From UBA935 sp031556725 (lineage in GTDB: Bacteria; Bacillota; Clostridia; Lachnospirales; Lachnospiraceae), in assembly GCA_031556725.1 (NCBI GenBank), contig JAVBSL010000001.1, positions 62,001 to 126,000 on the forward strand: a stretch of DNA of 64,000 nt. Reading direction: 5' to 3'. Under the pieces are notes generated by a model. The model was not told where the DNA came from, searched no databases, and saw only the letters and a program-made list of their open reading frames with translations. A program made the translations under genes and the position numbers. Positions 15,711 to 24,575 of this stretch are shown piece after piece. Every line of letters begins with the position of its first letter. The first letter of the stretch is position 1.

Positions 15711-16301
15711 ATGAGTTTAGTGCCTATGGTCGTAGAACAAACCAGCAGGGGGGAGCGTTCTTATGATATCTATTCAAGGCTTTTAAAGGATAGAATTATC
15801 TTCCTCGGGGAGGAAGTAAATGAGGTGACAGCAAGTCTGGTGGTAGCGCAGATGCTTTTTTTGGAAGCAGAAGATCCGGAAAAAGATATTGAATTTTATA
15901 TCAACAGCCCCGGAGGATCCGTTACCGCAGGTATGGCAATTTATGATACCATGCAATATGTAAAATGTGATGTGGCAACTATTTGTACCGGAATGGCCGC
16001 CAGTATGGGAGCATTTTTGTTGGCCGGCGGAACTAAGGGCAAGAGAATGGCTCTGCCTAATGCCGAGATCATGATTCATCAGCCTTTAGGCGGTGCACAG
16101 GGACAGGCAACTGAAATTGAAATTGCCGCCAAACACATTTTATATACCAAACAGAAACTAAACCGGATTTTAGCGGAAAATACCGGCAAGGATGTTGAAA
16201 TCATTGCTGCCGATACCGAAAGAGATAATTGGAAGAGTGCGGCAGAAGCAGTTGAATATGGCTTGATTGACAAGGTCGTTGTAAGCCGTAAAGAGCGCTG
16301 A
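15711..16301 (+). CDS. clpP: ATP-dependent Clp protease proteolytic subunit
   Basis: The 196-residue protein shows the ClpP catalytic triad: Ser in GMAASMGAFLLAGG (~residue 97), His in IMIHQPLGGAQGQATEI (~122) and the Asp in AADTERDNW (~171). ERSYDIYSRLLKDRIIFLG and FYINSPGGSVTAGMAIYDTM are typical. It forms the 14-mer serine protease chamber fed by ClpX, encoded 33 nt downstream. AAGGAGGAATT precedes the ATG. No N-terminal extension beyond the usual short propeptide is seen. Confidence 0.98.
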   Translation: MSLVPMVVEQTSRGERSYDIYSRLLKDRIIFLGEEVNEVTASLVVAQMLFLEAEDPEKDIEFYINSPGGSVTAGMAIYDTMQYVKCDVATICTGMAASMGAFLLAGGTKGKRMALPNAEIMIHQPLGGAQGQATEIEIAAKHILYTKQKLNRILAENTGKDVEIIAADTERDNWKSAAEAVEYGLIDKVVVSRKER

Positions 16302-16334
16302 GAAGTGTAAGTGCAAAGGAAGGTTAATTAGATA

Positions 16335-17588
16335 ATGAAGAATTCAGATAATATTAGATGTTCTTTTTGCAATAAGACCCAGGATCAGGTACGTAAACTG
16401 ATCGCCGGTCCGGCCGGAGTCTATATTTGCGATGAGTGCGTGGAAATTTGCGCAGACATTGTGGAAGAAGAATATGACGACATGGAAGAAACGGTGAACA
16501 GTGAGTTAGATATTAATCTTCTGAAACCGGTAGAAATCAAAGAGTTTTTGGACGAATATGTAATCGGCCAGGAAGAAGCTAAAAAAGTTTTGGCCGTATC
16601 CGTTTACAATCATTATAAGCGGGTGACTGCACCAAAGGACAAAGATGATATAGAGCTGCAGAAAAGTAATATTATTATGGTGGGCCCCACCGGATCAGGT
16701 AAAACCTATCTGGCCCAGACCCTGGCAAAGATTATTAATGTTCCCTTTGCCATTGCCGATGCCACCACGTTAACCGAAGCAGGTTATGTAGGTGAGGATG
16801 TGGAAAATATCCTTTTGAAGTTGATTCAGTCTGCAGAATATGATGTGGAAAGAACCCAGTTAGGTATTATCTATATCGATGAAATTGATAAAATAACCAA
16901 AAAAAGTGAAAATGTATCGATTACCAGAGATGTTTCCGGAGAAGGTGTGCAGCAGGCACTTCTTAAGATTATCGAAGGAACAGTGGCCAGTGTCCCCCCT
17001 CAGGGAGGCAGAAAGCACCCTCATCAGGAGCTGATTCAGATTGATACTTCCAATATTCTGTTCATCTGCGGCGGCGCATTTGACGGATTGGAAAAAATCG
17101 TAGAATCTCGTTTGAATAAGAACTCCATCGGATTTAATGCCCAGGTAACTGCAAAGAACAGCATGGAGATGGGCGAACTGCTGGATGAAGTGATTCCCCA
17201 GGATCTGGTGAAATATGGCTTGATACCGGAATTTGTCGGACGTGTTCCGATTAATGTATCCTTGCACGGCCTGGATAAAGAAGCATTGGTTCGTATTTTG
17301 AAAGAGCCTAAGAGTGCGTTGATCAAGCAGTATAAGAAATTGTTTGATCTGGATGAAGTCAAGCTGACTTTTGAACCGGATGCCATTGAAATGATTGCGG
17401 AGCAGGCATTTGACAGAAAGACCGGTGCCAGGGGTTTGCGCTCCATTATGGAAAAAGCCATGATGGATGTGATGTACCGCATTCCTTCCGACGATACCAT
17501 TTCTGAATGTGTGATTACCAAGGGCGCAATTGAAGGTACCAGTGAGCCATTGATCATACACCGTGAGGTTATGCGAAGAGCTAAATAA
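16335..17588 (+). CDS. clpX: ATP-dependent Clp protease ATP-binding subunit ClpX
   Basis: The 417-residue protein has the N-terminal C4 zinc-binding domain (CSFCNKTQ...CDECVEIC), then an AAA+ module with Walker A GPTGSGKT (~116-123), Walker B IIYIDEIDKI, the GYVGEDVENIL pore-loop region, sensor motifs, and the C-terminal RGLRSIMEKAMMDVMY. The IGF-type loop for ClpP docking lies near SIGFNAQV. ClpX unfolds tagged substrates and threads them into ClpP. It is co-transcribed with clpP, and a terminator separates it from lon. Confidence 0.98.
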   Translation: MKNSDNIRCSFCNKTQDQVRKLIAGPAGVYICDECVEICADIVEEEYDDMEETVNSELDINLLKPVEIKEFLDEYVIGQEEAKKVLAVSVYNHYKRVTAPKDKDDIELQKSNIIMVGPTGSGKTYLAQTLAKIINVPFAIADATTLTEAGYVGEDVENILLKLIQSAEYDVERTQLGIIYIDEIDKITKKSENVSITRDVSGEGVQQALLKIIEGTVASVPPQGGRKHPHQELIQIDTSNILFICGGAFDGLEKIVESRLNKNSIGFNAQVTAKNSMEMGELLDEVIPQDLVKYGLIPEFVGRVPINVSLHGLDKEALVRILKEPKSALIKQYKKLFDLDEVKLTFEPDAIEMIAEQAFDRKTGARGLRSIMEKAMMDVMYRIPSDDTISECVITKGAIEGTSEPLIIHREVMRRAK

Positions 17589-17595
17589 AAAATAC

Positions 17596-17622
17596 AACGT
17601 CGCCGTAATGGCGGCGTTTTTT
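17596..17622 (+). terminator. Intrinsic terminator between clpX and lon
   Basis: AACGTCGCC (17596-17604) pairs with GGCGGCGTT (17610-17618) with one G-T pair and a 5-nt loop, followed by TTTT. It lies 8 nt after the clpX stop, so lon probably has partly independent expression. Confidence 0.85.
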
Positions 17623-17669
17623 GCCAAAATACATTTGATGAATACCGCAAACGGCGGTTGGAGGTAAGG

Positions 17670-20021
17670 ATGGACGTATTAACTCCCAATTTGATTTTGC
17701 CGGCAGTGGCATTACGGGGAATGAGTATTTTACCGGGAACGATCATTCATTTTGATTTAAATCGTAAAAAATCTATTTTAGCGGTGGAAAGAGCAATGAC
17801 AGAGGAGCAGCGTATTTTTCTGGTTATGCAGAAAAATATGGAAAGTGCTGATCCGGACTATGCCATGCTTCATTCGGTAGGAATAATTGCAGTAATTAAG
17901 CAGGTAACCAAGCTGTCCGGAAATATTATCAGGGTATTGGTAGAAGGCCTGTCCCGGGCCGTATTATTATCAATAAATGAAGAGAACGAAGAATATTTGG
18001 ACGCAGAAATCCGGGAAACGGCGGATATGCAGGAATTAGATGAGGTGGCCAGAGAAGCAATGCTTCGCTACAGCAAGGAGCTGGTGGAGCAATATATTTC
18101 CTTTTCACCCCAGTTAAAAAACAGTAATGTGGTGGGGCGCTATCAGCATATGGAACATCTTGGAACTTATATTGATCAGGTCAGTATGAATCTTCCCATT
18201 GGAAATGATAACAAGCAAAAGCTGCTGGCGGCCTTTTCGGTGAAGGAACGTTATGAAGTTTTTTCGGCTATTTTGATAAATGAAATAGAAGTGCTGCAGG
18301 TCAAAGGAGCATTGGCCAAAAAAATCAAGGGGAAAGTAGATAAGAATCAAAGAGATTATTTGCTGCGGGAACAGATGCATGCCATCAGAGAAGAGTTGGG
18401 AGATGAGGATACTTTTTCCGATGAGGAGCAATTTTCCCAGGCATTAAAAGATTTGCAGGCTGATGAAGAAGTAAAAGAAAAAATTCAAAAGGAAATCAAA
18501 CGGTTTAAAAGTCTGGTGGGAAGCAGCTCTGAAAGTGCGGTAGAGCGTGCCTATTTGGAAACGGTTCTGGAGCTTCCATGGAATAAGGCTTCTCTGGATA
18601 ACCGCAATCTGGACCGGGCCGAAGACATTTTAAACCGTGATCATTATGGTTTGAAGCAGGTCAAGGAACGGATTCTGGAGTTTCTGGCAGTGCGTTGCCT
18701 GACCAGGGATGGGGAAAGCCCGATTCTTTGCCTGGTGGGACCGCCGGGAACCGGAAAGACCTCGATAGCCAAAAGTATTGCCGAGGCACTTGACCGGAAG
18801 TATGTGCGGATCTGTCTGGGCGGTGTGCGCGATGAAGCGGAGATCCGCGGCCACAGAAAAACTTATGTGGGTGCCATGCCGGGCCGAATCGTAACAGGAC
18901 TCAGGCAGGCGGGAGTATGTAATCCGCTGATGCTGCTGGATGAAATCGATAAGGTAAGTAATGACTATAAAGGCGATACCTTTTCGGCATTGCTGGAAGT
19001 GCTGGATGGAGAACAAAACGTAAAATTCAGGGATCACTATATTGAGATTCCCATTAACCTTTCCCCGGTACTGTTTATTGCAACCGCCAATACCACATCA
19101 ACCATTCCCCGTCCCTTGCTGGATCGAATGGAAATCATCGAGGTAAACAGCTATACGGCAAATGAAAAGTTTCATATTGCTAAAGAACATTTACTGGCAA
19201 AGCAATTTGAGAAAAATGGAATTACCAGAGATATGTTAAGCATCAGTGACAGTGCACTGAAAAATATGATTGCTGCATATACCAAGGAAGCCGGGGTTCG
19301 TGAACTGGAAAGAAGTATCCGGAAAATCTGCCGGAAATCAGCCAGAGAAATTCTGAAGATGCGTCAGGACGGTGCGGAAAAGAAAATCAAGGTTACTGCC
19401 GGAAACCTTGAAAACTATATGGGAAAACCTAAGTATTCGCAGAATAAGGTCAATCAGAATGATCAGGTGGGTATTGTCAGAGGACTGGCCTGGACCAGCG
19501 TAGGCGGAGATACCTTGGAAATCGAAGTCAACGTTATGCCGGGAAAAGGGAAAATTGACTTAACGGGTCAAATGGGCGATGTGATGAAAGAATCAGCCAG
19601 AGCCGCACTAAGCTATGTCCGTTCTGTCAGCAACTCTTACCAATTACCGGAAGAACTGTTTCAAAAGCATGATTTCCATATACATATTCCGGAGGGAGCA
19701 GTACCCAAGGATGGACCGTCAGCAGGTATCACCATGGCAACGGCATTACTGTCAGCAGTAACCGAAATGCCTGTCAGGGCAGAGCTGGCAATGACCGGTG
19801 AAGTCACTTTGCGGGGAAGGGTGCTGCCCATTGGCGGTTTGAAGGAAAAAATCCTGGCAGCCAAGATGGCGGGAATTAAAACGGTTTTGGTACCGTCAGA
19901 GAATAAGAAGGATATTCGGGAGATTGATGAGGAAATCAAAGAAGGCCTGAATATCCATTATGTGGAAACTATGGAAGATGTGCTGCGGCATGCGCTTATT
20001 GCTAAAGGGAGTTCAAAATGA
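17670..20021 (+). CDS. lon: Endopeptidase La (Lon protease)
   Basis: The 783-residue protein has the N-terminal Lon substrate-binding domain (LPAVALRGMSILPGTIIHFD), the AAA+ domain with Walker A GPPGTGKT (~352) and Walker B PLMLLDEIDKV, and the C-terminal S16 protease domain with the Ser in PKDGPSAGITMA and the Lys in GGLKEKILAAKMAG. It degrades misfolded proteins in the cytoplasm. A TTG at 17658 opens the frame, but GGAGG at 17660-17664 indicates ATG 17670 (MDVLTPNLI). The engB gene overlaps its stop by 4 nt. Confidence 0.98.
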   Translation: MDVLTPNLILPAVALRGMSILPGTIIHFDLNRKKSILAVERAMTEEQRIFLVMQKNMESADPDYAMLHSVGIIAVIKQVTKLSGNIIRVLVEGLSRAVLLSINEENEEYLDAEIRETADMQELDEVAREAMLRYSKELVEQYISFSPQLKNSNVVGRYQHMEHLGTYIDQVSMNLPIGNDNKQKLLAAFSVKERYEVFSAILINEIEVLQVKGALAKKIKGKVDKNQRDYLLREQMHAIREELGDEDTFSDEEQFSQALKDLQADEEVKEKIQKEIKRFKSLVGSSSESAVERAYLETVLELPWNKASLDNRNLDRAEDILNRDHYGLKQVKERILEFLAVRCLTRDGESPILCLVGPPGTGKTSIAKSIAEALDRKYVRICLGGVRDEAEIRGHRKTYVGAMPGRIVTGLRQAGVCNPLMLLDEIDKVSNDYKGDTFSALLEVLDGEQNVKFRDHYIEIPINLSPVLFIATANTTSTIPRPLLDRMEIIEVNSYTANEKFHIAKEHLLAKQFEKNGITRDMLSISDSALKNMIAAYTKEAGVRELERSIRKICRKSAREILKMRQDGAEKKIKVTAGNLENYMGKPKYSQNKVNQNDQVGIVRGLAWTSVGGDTLEIEVNVMPGKGKIDLTGQMGDVMKESARAALSYVRSVSNSYQLPEELFQKHDFHIHIPEGAVPKDGPSAGITMATALLSAVTEMPVRAELAMTGEVTLRGRVLPIGGLKEKILAAKMAGIKTVLVPSENKKDIREIDEEIKEGLNIHYVETMEDVLRHALIAKGSSK

Positions 20022-20611
20022 TTGTAATTAAAAATGTGAATTTAGAAACGGTGTGTGGAATTACCAGTACATTTCCGGAAAACATCCATAAGGAATTTGC
20101 TTTCGCAGGAAAGAGCAATGTAGGTAAATCTTCCCTGATCAACGGATTGATGAACCGAAAATCCCTGGCCCGCACCAGTGCCCAGCCAGGTAAGACTCAG
20201 ACCATTAACTTTTATAATATCAATGATGAAATGTACTTTGTGGATCTGCCGGGATATGGATATGCTAAGGCTAACGAGGAAATAAAAGCCAAGTGGGGCA
20301 AAATGATTGAGCGTTATCTGCATCAGTCCGAGCAGTTGAAGGCGGTTTTCTTATTAATAGATATCCGGCATGAACCTTCGGCCAATGACCGGCAGATGTA
20401 TGACTGGATTTTAGCCCAGGGCTATAAGCCGATTATTATTGCAACAAAATTAGATAAAATTAATAGAAGCCAGATCCAAAAGCATGTTAAAATGATTAAG
20501 GAAGGACTGCAGGCGGAGAAAGATACCGTTTTGATTCCCTATTCGGCCCAGACAAAGCAGGGGCGGGATGATATTTACGAACTGTTGGAGCATTTGTTAG
20601 AAGAGGATTAA
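20018..20611 (+). CDS. engB: Ribosome biogenesis GTP-binding protein EngB/YsxC
   Basis: The 197-residue TrmE-Era-EngA-like GTPase has G1 GKSNVGKSSLI (~35-45), G2 SAQPGKTQTINF, G3 VDLPGYGYAKA, G4 IIATKLDKI and G5 IPYSAQT, the complete EngB set. It is required for assembly of the 50S ribosomal subunit. ATGA overlap with the lon stop shows translational coupling. The AI-2E family gene follows after 2 nt. Confidence 0.97.
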   Translation: MIVIKNVNLETVCGITSTFPENIHKEFAFAGKSNVGKSSLINGLMNRKSLARTSAQPGKTQTINFYNINDEMYFVDLPGYGYAKANEEIKAKWGKMIERYLHQSEQLKAVFLLIDIRHEPSANDRQMYDWILAQGYKPIIIATKLDKINRSQIQKHVKMIKEGLQAEKDTVLIPYSAQTKQGRDDIYELLEHLLEED

Positions 20612-20613
20612 GA

Positions 20614-21774
20614 ATGAATATTTTTGGAAAGAACGTAGAATTGTACTGTAAGGCGGTAATAAATCTGCTGATTTTTGGCATTGGACTTTTGGCATTTATT
20701 TATCTGACTCCCAAGCTGCTGGTATTTTTCATGCCTTTTGTGGTGGGCGGCATTGTTGCCTGGATTTCCAATCCATTAGTCCGGTTCTTTGAACGGAAAT
20801 TAAAAGTTCGGCGAAAGATGGGAACGGCAGTGGTCATTGTTGCGGTAATTGGATTGGTGGTTACAGTGGGTTATCTGCTGGGGGTCTGGATTACGGAACA
20901 AGCCATGGGATTTCTGGAGGAATGGCCTAACATGTGGAAAGGGATGCAAAAAGAATTTGCAGCCATCGGTGAAAGCTTAAATATCCTGGTCAATTATTTG
21001 CCGGAAGATATAAAAAATGCAATTATGTCCTTTCAGGAGAATATCGGAGAAAATCTGGGAGCGATGGTTACCACCGTCAGTGCGCCTACCTTTGAGGCGG
21101 TAGGACGCTTTGCCAAGAACCTTCCTTCTATTATAGTGGCCATAGTCATGTGTCTGCTTTCGGCGTATTTCTTTTTGGCAGAACGAGAGTATGTCAGTAC
21201 AACACTGCCGAAGTACATTCCGAAAAGTTTTATGAATAAATGGAAGTTGATTACCGATAGTTTTAAACGTGCGGTAGGCGGCTATTTTAAGGCACAGCTC
21301 AAAATCGAAATATGGGTGTATTTACTGATGGTCATCGGATTTTTGATCTTAAAGGTAGATTATGGATTTTTGATTGCCGTGGGAATTGCTTTTCTGGATT
21401 TTCTGCCGATTTTCGGAACCGGAACGGTGCTGCTCCCCTGGGCAGTAATCAAGTTTATTAATGCGGATTACAAAATGTTCATTGGCATTTTACTTATTTG
21501 GGGAATAGGGCAGTTGGTCAGACAGGTGATACAACCAAAGATTATGGGTGATACTATTGGGGTGCCGCCCATTCCGACCTTGTTTTTGCTTTATATCGGA
21601 TATAAGCTGGCTGGGGTTCTGGGTATGATCGTAGCATTGCCTATCGGAATTATTGTTGTGAATTTATATCAAGCCGGTGTTTTTGAAACTACCAAAAACA
21701 GCCTGAAGATTTTGTTTGACGGTATCAACCGGTTTAGACGATTGGATGAGAGTGATTCATCAAAGGAGGAATAG
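20614..21774 (+). CDS. AI-2E family transporter (PerM-like membrane protein)
   Basis: The 386-residue protein has about eight TM segments: a first pair (~15-50), one at ~70-92, then after a soluble stretch the C-terminal group with VDYGFLIAVGIAFLDFLPIFGTG, QLVRQVIQPKIMGDTIGVPPI and YKLAGVLGMIVALPIGIIV. These are the PF01594 motifs. The family contains the AI-2 exporter TqsA, but most members are uncharacterised and some act as ion antiporters, so no substrate is assigned. It is embedded in the housekeeping operon between engB and truA. Confidence 0.88.
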   Translation: MNIFGKNVELYCKAVINLLIFGIGLLAFIYLTPKLLVFFMPFVVGGIVAWISNPLVRFFERKLKVRRKMGTAVVIVAVIGLVVTVGYLLGVWITEQAMGFLEEWPNMWKGMQKEFAAIGESLNILVNYLPEDIKNAIMSFQENIGENLGAMVTTVSAPTFEAVGRFAKNLPSIIVAIVMCLLSAYFFLAEREYVSTTLPKYIPKSFMNKWKLITDSFKRAVGGYFKAQLKIEIWVYLLMVIGFLILKVDYGFLIAVGIAFLDFLPIFGTGTVLLPWAVIKFINADYKMFIGILLIWGIGQLVRQVIQPKIMGDTIGVPPIPTLFLLYIGYKLAGVLGMIVALPIGIIVVNLYQAGVFETTKNSLKILFDGINRFRRLDESDSSKEE

Positions 21775-22512
21775 TTGCGTAATTTTAAGATTATACTGCA
21801 ATATGAGGGAACAAAATATCAGGGCTGGCAGAAACAGGAAAGTACTGAGAATACCTTACAGGGCCGGTTAGAAGCCCTCCTTGGAAAGATGAACGGTACC
21901 AAAGTAGAGGTACAGGGTTCCGGACGTACGGACGCGGGAGTTCATGCTTTGGGCCAGGTTGCTAATTTTAAGTTGGAAACCGATCGGACTCCATCGGAAA
22001 TTATGGATTATATGAACAAGTACCTGCCGGAGGATGTGGCGGTGATAGCCATTGAAGAGGTTCCGGAGCGTTTTCACAGCCGGCTGAATGCCAAAGGGAA
22101 AACCTACCTTTACCGGATCATGAACAGTTCCGTGCCCCATGTTTTTGACCGCAGATACTGTCTGGAAGTAGCAGAACATTTAGAGGTGGAAGAAATGCGC
22201 AGGGCGGCCGCTTATTTATGCGGCACACATGACTTCAGTGCTTTTACTTCTCATAAAAAAAGTAAAAAATCCAATGTAAGGACAATTTATGAAATTAACA
22301 TTACCGAAAAAGGTGATGAGATTTTACTGCAATTTTATGGAAACGGTTTCCTTTACCACATGGTACGGATTATAGTGGGTACACTATTAGAGGTCGGTAT
22401 GGGAAAAAGAAAACCGGAAGAAGCAGAAACGGTCTTGAATTCCCACAAAAGAGAAAATGCAGGCATGCTGGTGCCGGCCAGAGGATTGACTTTGGTGGAG
22501 GTTCATTATTAG
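21775..22512 (+). CDS. truA: tRNA pseudouridine(38-40) synthase TruA
   Basis: The 245-residue protein has YEGTKYQGWQKQ at the N-terminus and the catalytic motif GSGRTDAGVHALGQVANF with the nucleophilic Asp (~54), followed by FHSRLNAKGKTYLYRI and GNGFLYHMVRIIVGTL. It converts uridines 38-40 of the tRNA anticodon arm to pseudouridine. The start is TTG at 21775, placed by the AAAGGAGGAA just upstream and by the immediate preceding stop codon; there is no nearby ATG. The stop overlaps the next start by 1 nt. Confidence 0.97.
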   Translation: MRNFKIILQYEGTKYQGWQKQESTENTLQGRLEALLGKMNGTKVEVQGSGRTDAGVHALGQVANFKLETDRTPSEIMDYMNKYLPEDVAVIAIEEVPERFHSRLNAKGKTYLYRIMNSSVPHVFDRRYCLEVAEHLEVEEMRRAAAYLCGTHDFSAFTSHKKSKKSNVRTIYEINITEKGDEILLQFYGNGFLYHMVRIIVGTLLEVGMGKRKPEEAETVLNSHKRENAGMLVPARGLTLVEVHY

Positions 22513-22979
22513 TGAAGCAAAAAAAAATTATCAGAGCTTTGTTTTTCCTTTATTTGCTGGTGCTGATAAAGGTTATTATCTTTAAGTATCCTTATGAGCA
22601 GCTGCAGGCGATTGTTGATACCTGGACAAAAGAGGTGGTCTGGGAGGGCTTAAATACAGCTAATTTTACATTGTTCAAAACCATAAAGATGTATATCCGT
22701 TATGCGGACCGGCTGAATAGCTTTGAAAATCTGGTAGGTAACGTGGTGGCCTTTGTGCCATTTGGTTTTTTGTTTCCCTACGTAATCCGCTATGGCAAAA
22801 ACTTTTTTGTGATGTTATGCCATGCTTTTGTTTTTGTGGTGGGAATCGAAGTGTTTCAGCTATTCAGTGCCTTTGGGGCTTTTGATGTTGATGACATTTT
22901 GTTGAATTGCCTGGGAGCGATAATTGGGTGGATTGGCTATTCGCTACTTCAAATAATTAGGCAAATGGTTAAAAAATAG
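22512..22979 (+). CDS. VanZ family membrane protein
   Basis: The 155-residue protein has four TM segments and the VanZ arrangement: LFFLYLLVLIKVIIFK, NLVGNVVAFVPFGFLFPYV, VVGIEVFQLFSAFGAFDVDDILLNCLGAIIGWIGY. The acidic VDDILLN motif is typical. VanZ proteins add low-level teicoplanin resistance in enterococci, but chromosomal homologues in Clostridia are common and mostly uncharacterised. The start is GTG at 22512 overlapping the truA stop. Confidence 0.88.
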   Translation: MKQKKIIRALFFLYLLVLIKVIIFKYPYEQLQAIVDTWTKEVVWEGLNTANFTLFKTIKMYIRYADRLNSFENLVGNVVAFVPFGFLFPYVIRYGKNFFVMLCHAFVFVVGIEVFQLFSAFGAFDVDDILLNCLGAIIGWIGYSLLQIIRQMVKK

Positions 22980-22982
22980 TAC

Positions 22983-23011
22983 TTGTATCCCAGTTCGAAG
23001 TGAGGTATAAT
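22983..23011 (+). promoter_or_regulatory. Sigma-A promoter of the orphan gene at 23045
   Basis: TTGTAT (22983-22988) and TATAAT (23006-23011) are separated by 17 bp. AAAGGAG (23032-23038) lies just before the ATG at 23045. Confidence 0.7.
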
Positions 23012-23044
23012 AGATATGTATAAATTTAGGAAAGGAGTAATCTT

Positions 23045-23596
23045 ATGCAAGTAGGTGCAGTAGGCTTTCAGCCATATATTTATAATACCAATAGAGTCAG
23101 CTCAGCCAGTATGAATAAGGTGCAGGGAATTTCTAATGATTTAACCTCCCAGAAAACAGATTATTCCGGACTGACTTCCGAAGCAGAGAATATCAATCCG
23201 CTGCGGAAAGGGGAAAGTGCTAATTTTGTAGATATTATCAGTATGCAGATGCAGATCGGCCAAAACAATGCCAACCGAATCATGAAGCCGGCAGAAGAAG
23301 GCATTGATGAGGGAAATTTAGCCATAGATGATATGATGGAAGACTTTTCAATTGAGAACCGCAATAATCAAAAGAATCTGTTCCCGGAAGAGTTTAACAC
23401 ACCTTATGAAAAGGATGTATCAGACCTGACCGAGGGTGTCAATGTTCTTAACATGGTTCAAGCTACTTCGGAAGGAGCAGCGCAGATAGCTGGGGAGAAT
23501 AACCAGCCACAGGCAGATGCTCAATCAGCAGATATGTTCAGTCGCTTTCAGATGCGGCATGCCGCTGAAGCATATGCATTCAGCATGGCAATGTAG
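23045..23596 (+). CDS. Hypothetical protein, hydrophilic, monocistronic
   Basis: I do not recognise this 183-residue protein. It begins MQVGAVGFQPYIYNTNRVSSASMNKV, is rich in Asn, Gln, Glu and Met, has no TM segment, signal peptide or cysteine, and ends HAAEAYAFSMAM. Helical stretches (FVDIISMQMQIGQNNANRIM, GVNVLNMVQATSEGAAQIA) suggest an elongated helical protein, and Asn/Gln/Ser-rich linkers recall flagellar or secreted filament-associated proteins, but no flagellar gene is nearby. It has its own promoter, a good ribosome binding site and a strong terminator, so it is expressed as a single unit. Confidence 0.75.
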   Translation: MQVGAVGFQPYIYNTNRVSSASMNKVQGISNDLTSQKTDYSGLTSEAENINPLRKGESANFVDIISMQMQIGQNNANRIMKPAEEGIDEGNLAIDDMMEDFSIENRNNQKNLFPEEFNTPYEKDVSDLTEGVNVLNMVQATSEGAAQIAGENNQPQADAQSADMFSRFQMRHAAEAYAFSMAM

Positions 23597-23613
23597 ACAT
23601 ACTTTAAGAATCC

Positions 23614-23651
23614 ATACTGGTGACTTCATATAAGAAGTCATCAGTATTTTT
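23614..23651 (+). terminator. Intrinsic terminator of the orphan gene
   Basis: ATACTGGTGACTTC (23614-23627) pairs with GAAGTCATCAGTAT (23634-23647), a long stem with a single mismatched position, followed by TTTT. Confidence 0.88.
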
Positions 23652-23678
23652 AAGTATAATAAAGAAAGGAAGATACAG

Positions 23679-24551
23679 ATGAGGGTAATTTTAAAGAATG
23701 AAGAGATTAAAGCAGAGATCGACACATTAGGAGGTGAGTTGGTATCCTTACAGAGTGTCGGAAACGGCAAGGAATATTTATGGAATGGCGATGAAGCTTT
23801 TTGGAACCGGAGCTCACCGATTTTGTTTCCGTTTGTGGGAAGCACACGTAATAAAGAATTTACAGCCAAAGGAAAAACCTATCAAATGGCCCAGCATGGA
23901 TTTGCCAGAGACAAAGAATTCACCGTGACCGGGCAATCAGCAACAGAAGCATGGTTTTGCCTTTGCTCCGATATGGAAACAATGCAGCATTTTCCTTATG
24001 AATTCCGCTTATTTCTGGGATACCGGCTGGAAGGAAGAAAACTTGTGGTCTTGTGGCGGGTGGAAAATCCGGCAGGAGAACCCCTGTACTTTTCCATCGG
24101 TGGGCATCCCGGATTTTTCTGCCCATTAGAAGCGGGAACCAGGCAAACAGACTATCAGATTCAATTTGATACGATGCACGAGGTAACTGCCACCACCATC
24201 AGCAATATGGGACTGGCAACTGATGGTAAGGTAACTTATCCGCTGCAGGAGGGCAAATTGGACATAACAGAGGACTTGTTTGCGCATGATGCATTGGTAA
24301 TAGAAGCAGATCAGGCCCATCAGGTTTCTTTTTTGAAAAAAGGCGAACAACCATATCTGACGGTAAACTTTGATGCTCCGCTTTTTGGTATCTGGGCACC
24401 TTATAAAAAAGATGTCCCTTTCATCTGTATTGAACCATGGTATGGCCGGTGCGATCATGAAGATTTTACAGGGAGCCTGGAAGAGAGGAAATGGGGCAAT
24501 AAATTAGAAGCAGGAGGCATATGGGAGGCTTCTTATACCATATGTATTTAA
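23679..24551 (+). CDS. Aldose 1-epimerase family protein (mutarotase, LacX-like)
   Basis: The 290-residue protein matches the YihR/LacX branch of galactose mutarotases: LGGELVSLQSVGNGKEYLWNGD, RSSPILFPFVG, YQMAQHGFARDKEF (His), YFSIGGHPGFFCP (His) and FICIEPWYGRCD (Glu general base). It interconverts alpha and beta anomers of hexoses or related sugars in the cytoplasm. It appears monocistronic, with TATAAT at 23655-23660 and AAAGGAAG before the ATG. No sugar kinase is next to it. Confidence 0.9.
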   Translation: MRVILKNEEIKAEIDTLGGELVSLQSVGNGKEYLWNGDEAFWNRSSPILFPFVGSTRNKEFTAKGKTYQMAQHGFARDKEFTVTGQSATEAWFCLCSDMETMQHFPYEFRLFLGYRLEGRKLVVLWRVENPAGEPLYFSIGGHPGFFCPLEAGTRQTDYQIQFDTMHEVTATTISNMGLATDGKVTYPLQEGKLDITEDLFAHDALVIEADQAHQVSFLKKGEQPYLTVNFDAPLFGIWAPYKKDVPFICIEPWYGRCDHEDFTGSLEERKWGNKLEAGGIWEASYTICI

Positions 24552-24575
24552 AAGAAGAAAAAAAGGAGAGCAGGT

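Noticed and set aside
16860..17746. Two long minus-strand frames opposite clpX
   Set aside because: Both lie over conserved clpX codons, lack ribosome binding sites and have antisense-type composition.
22512..22979. Glycopeptide resistance locus because of vanZ
   Set aside because: No vanH, vanA, vanX, vanR or vanS genes; chromosomal VanZ-like proteins are common in Clostridia.
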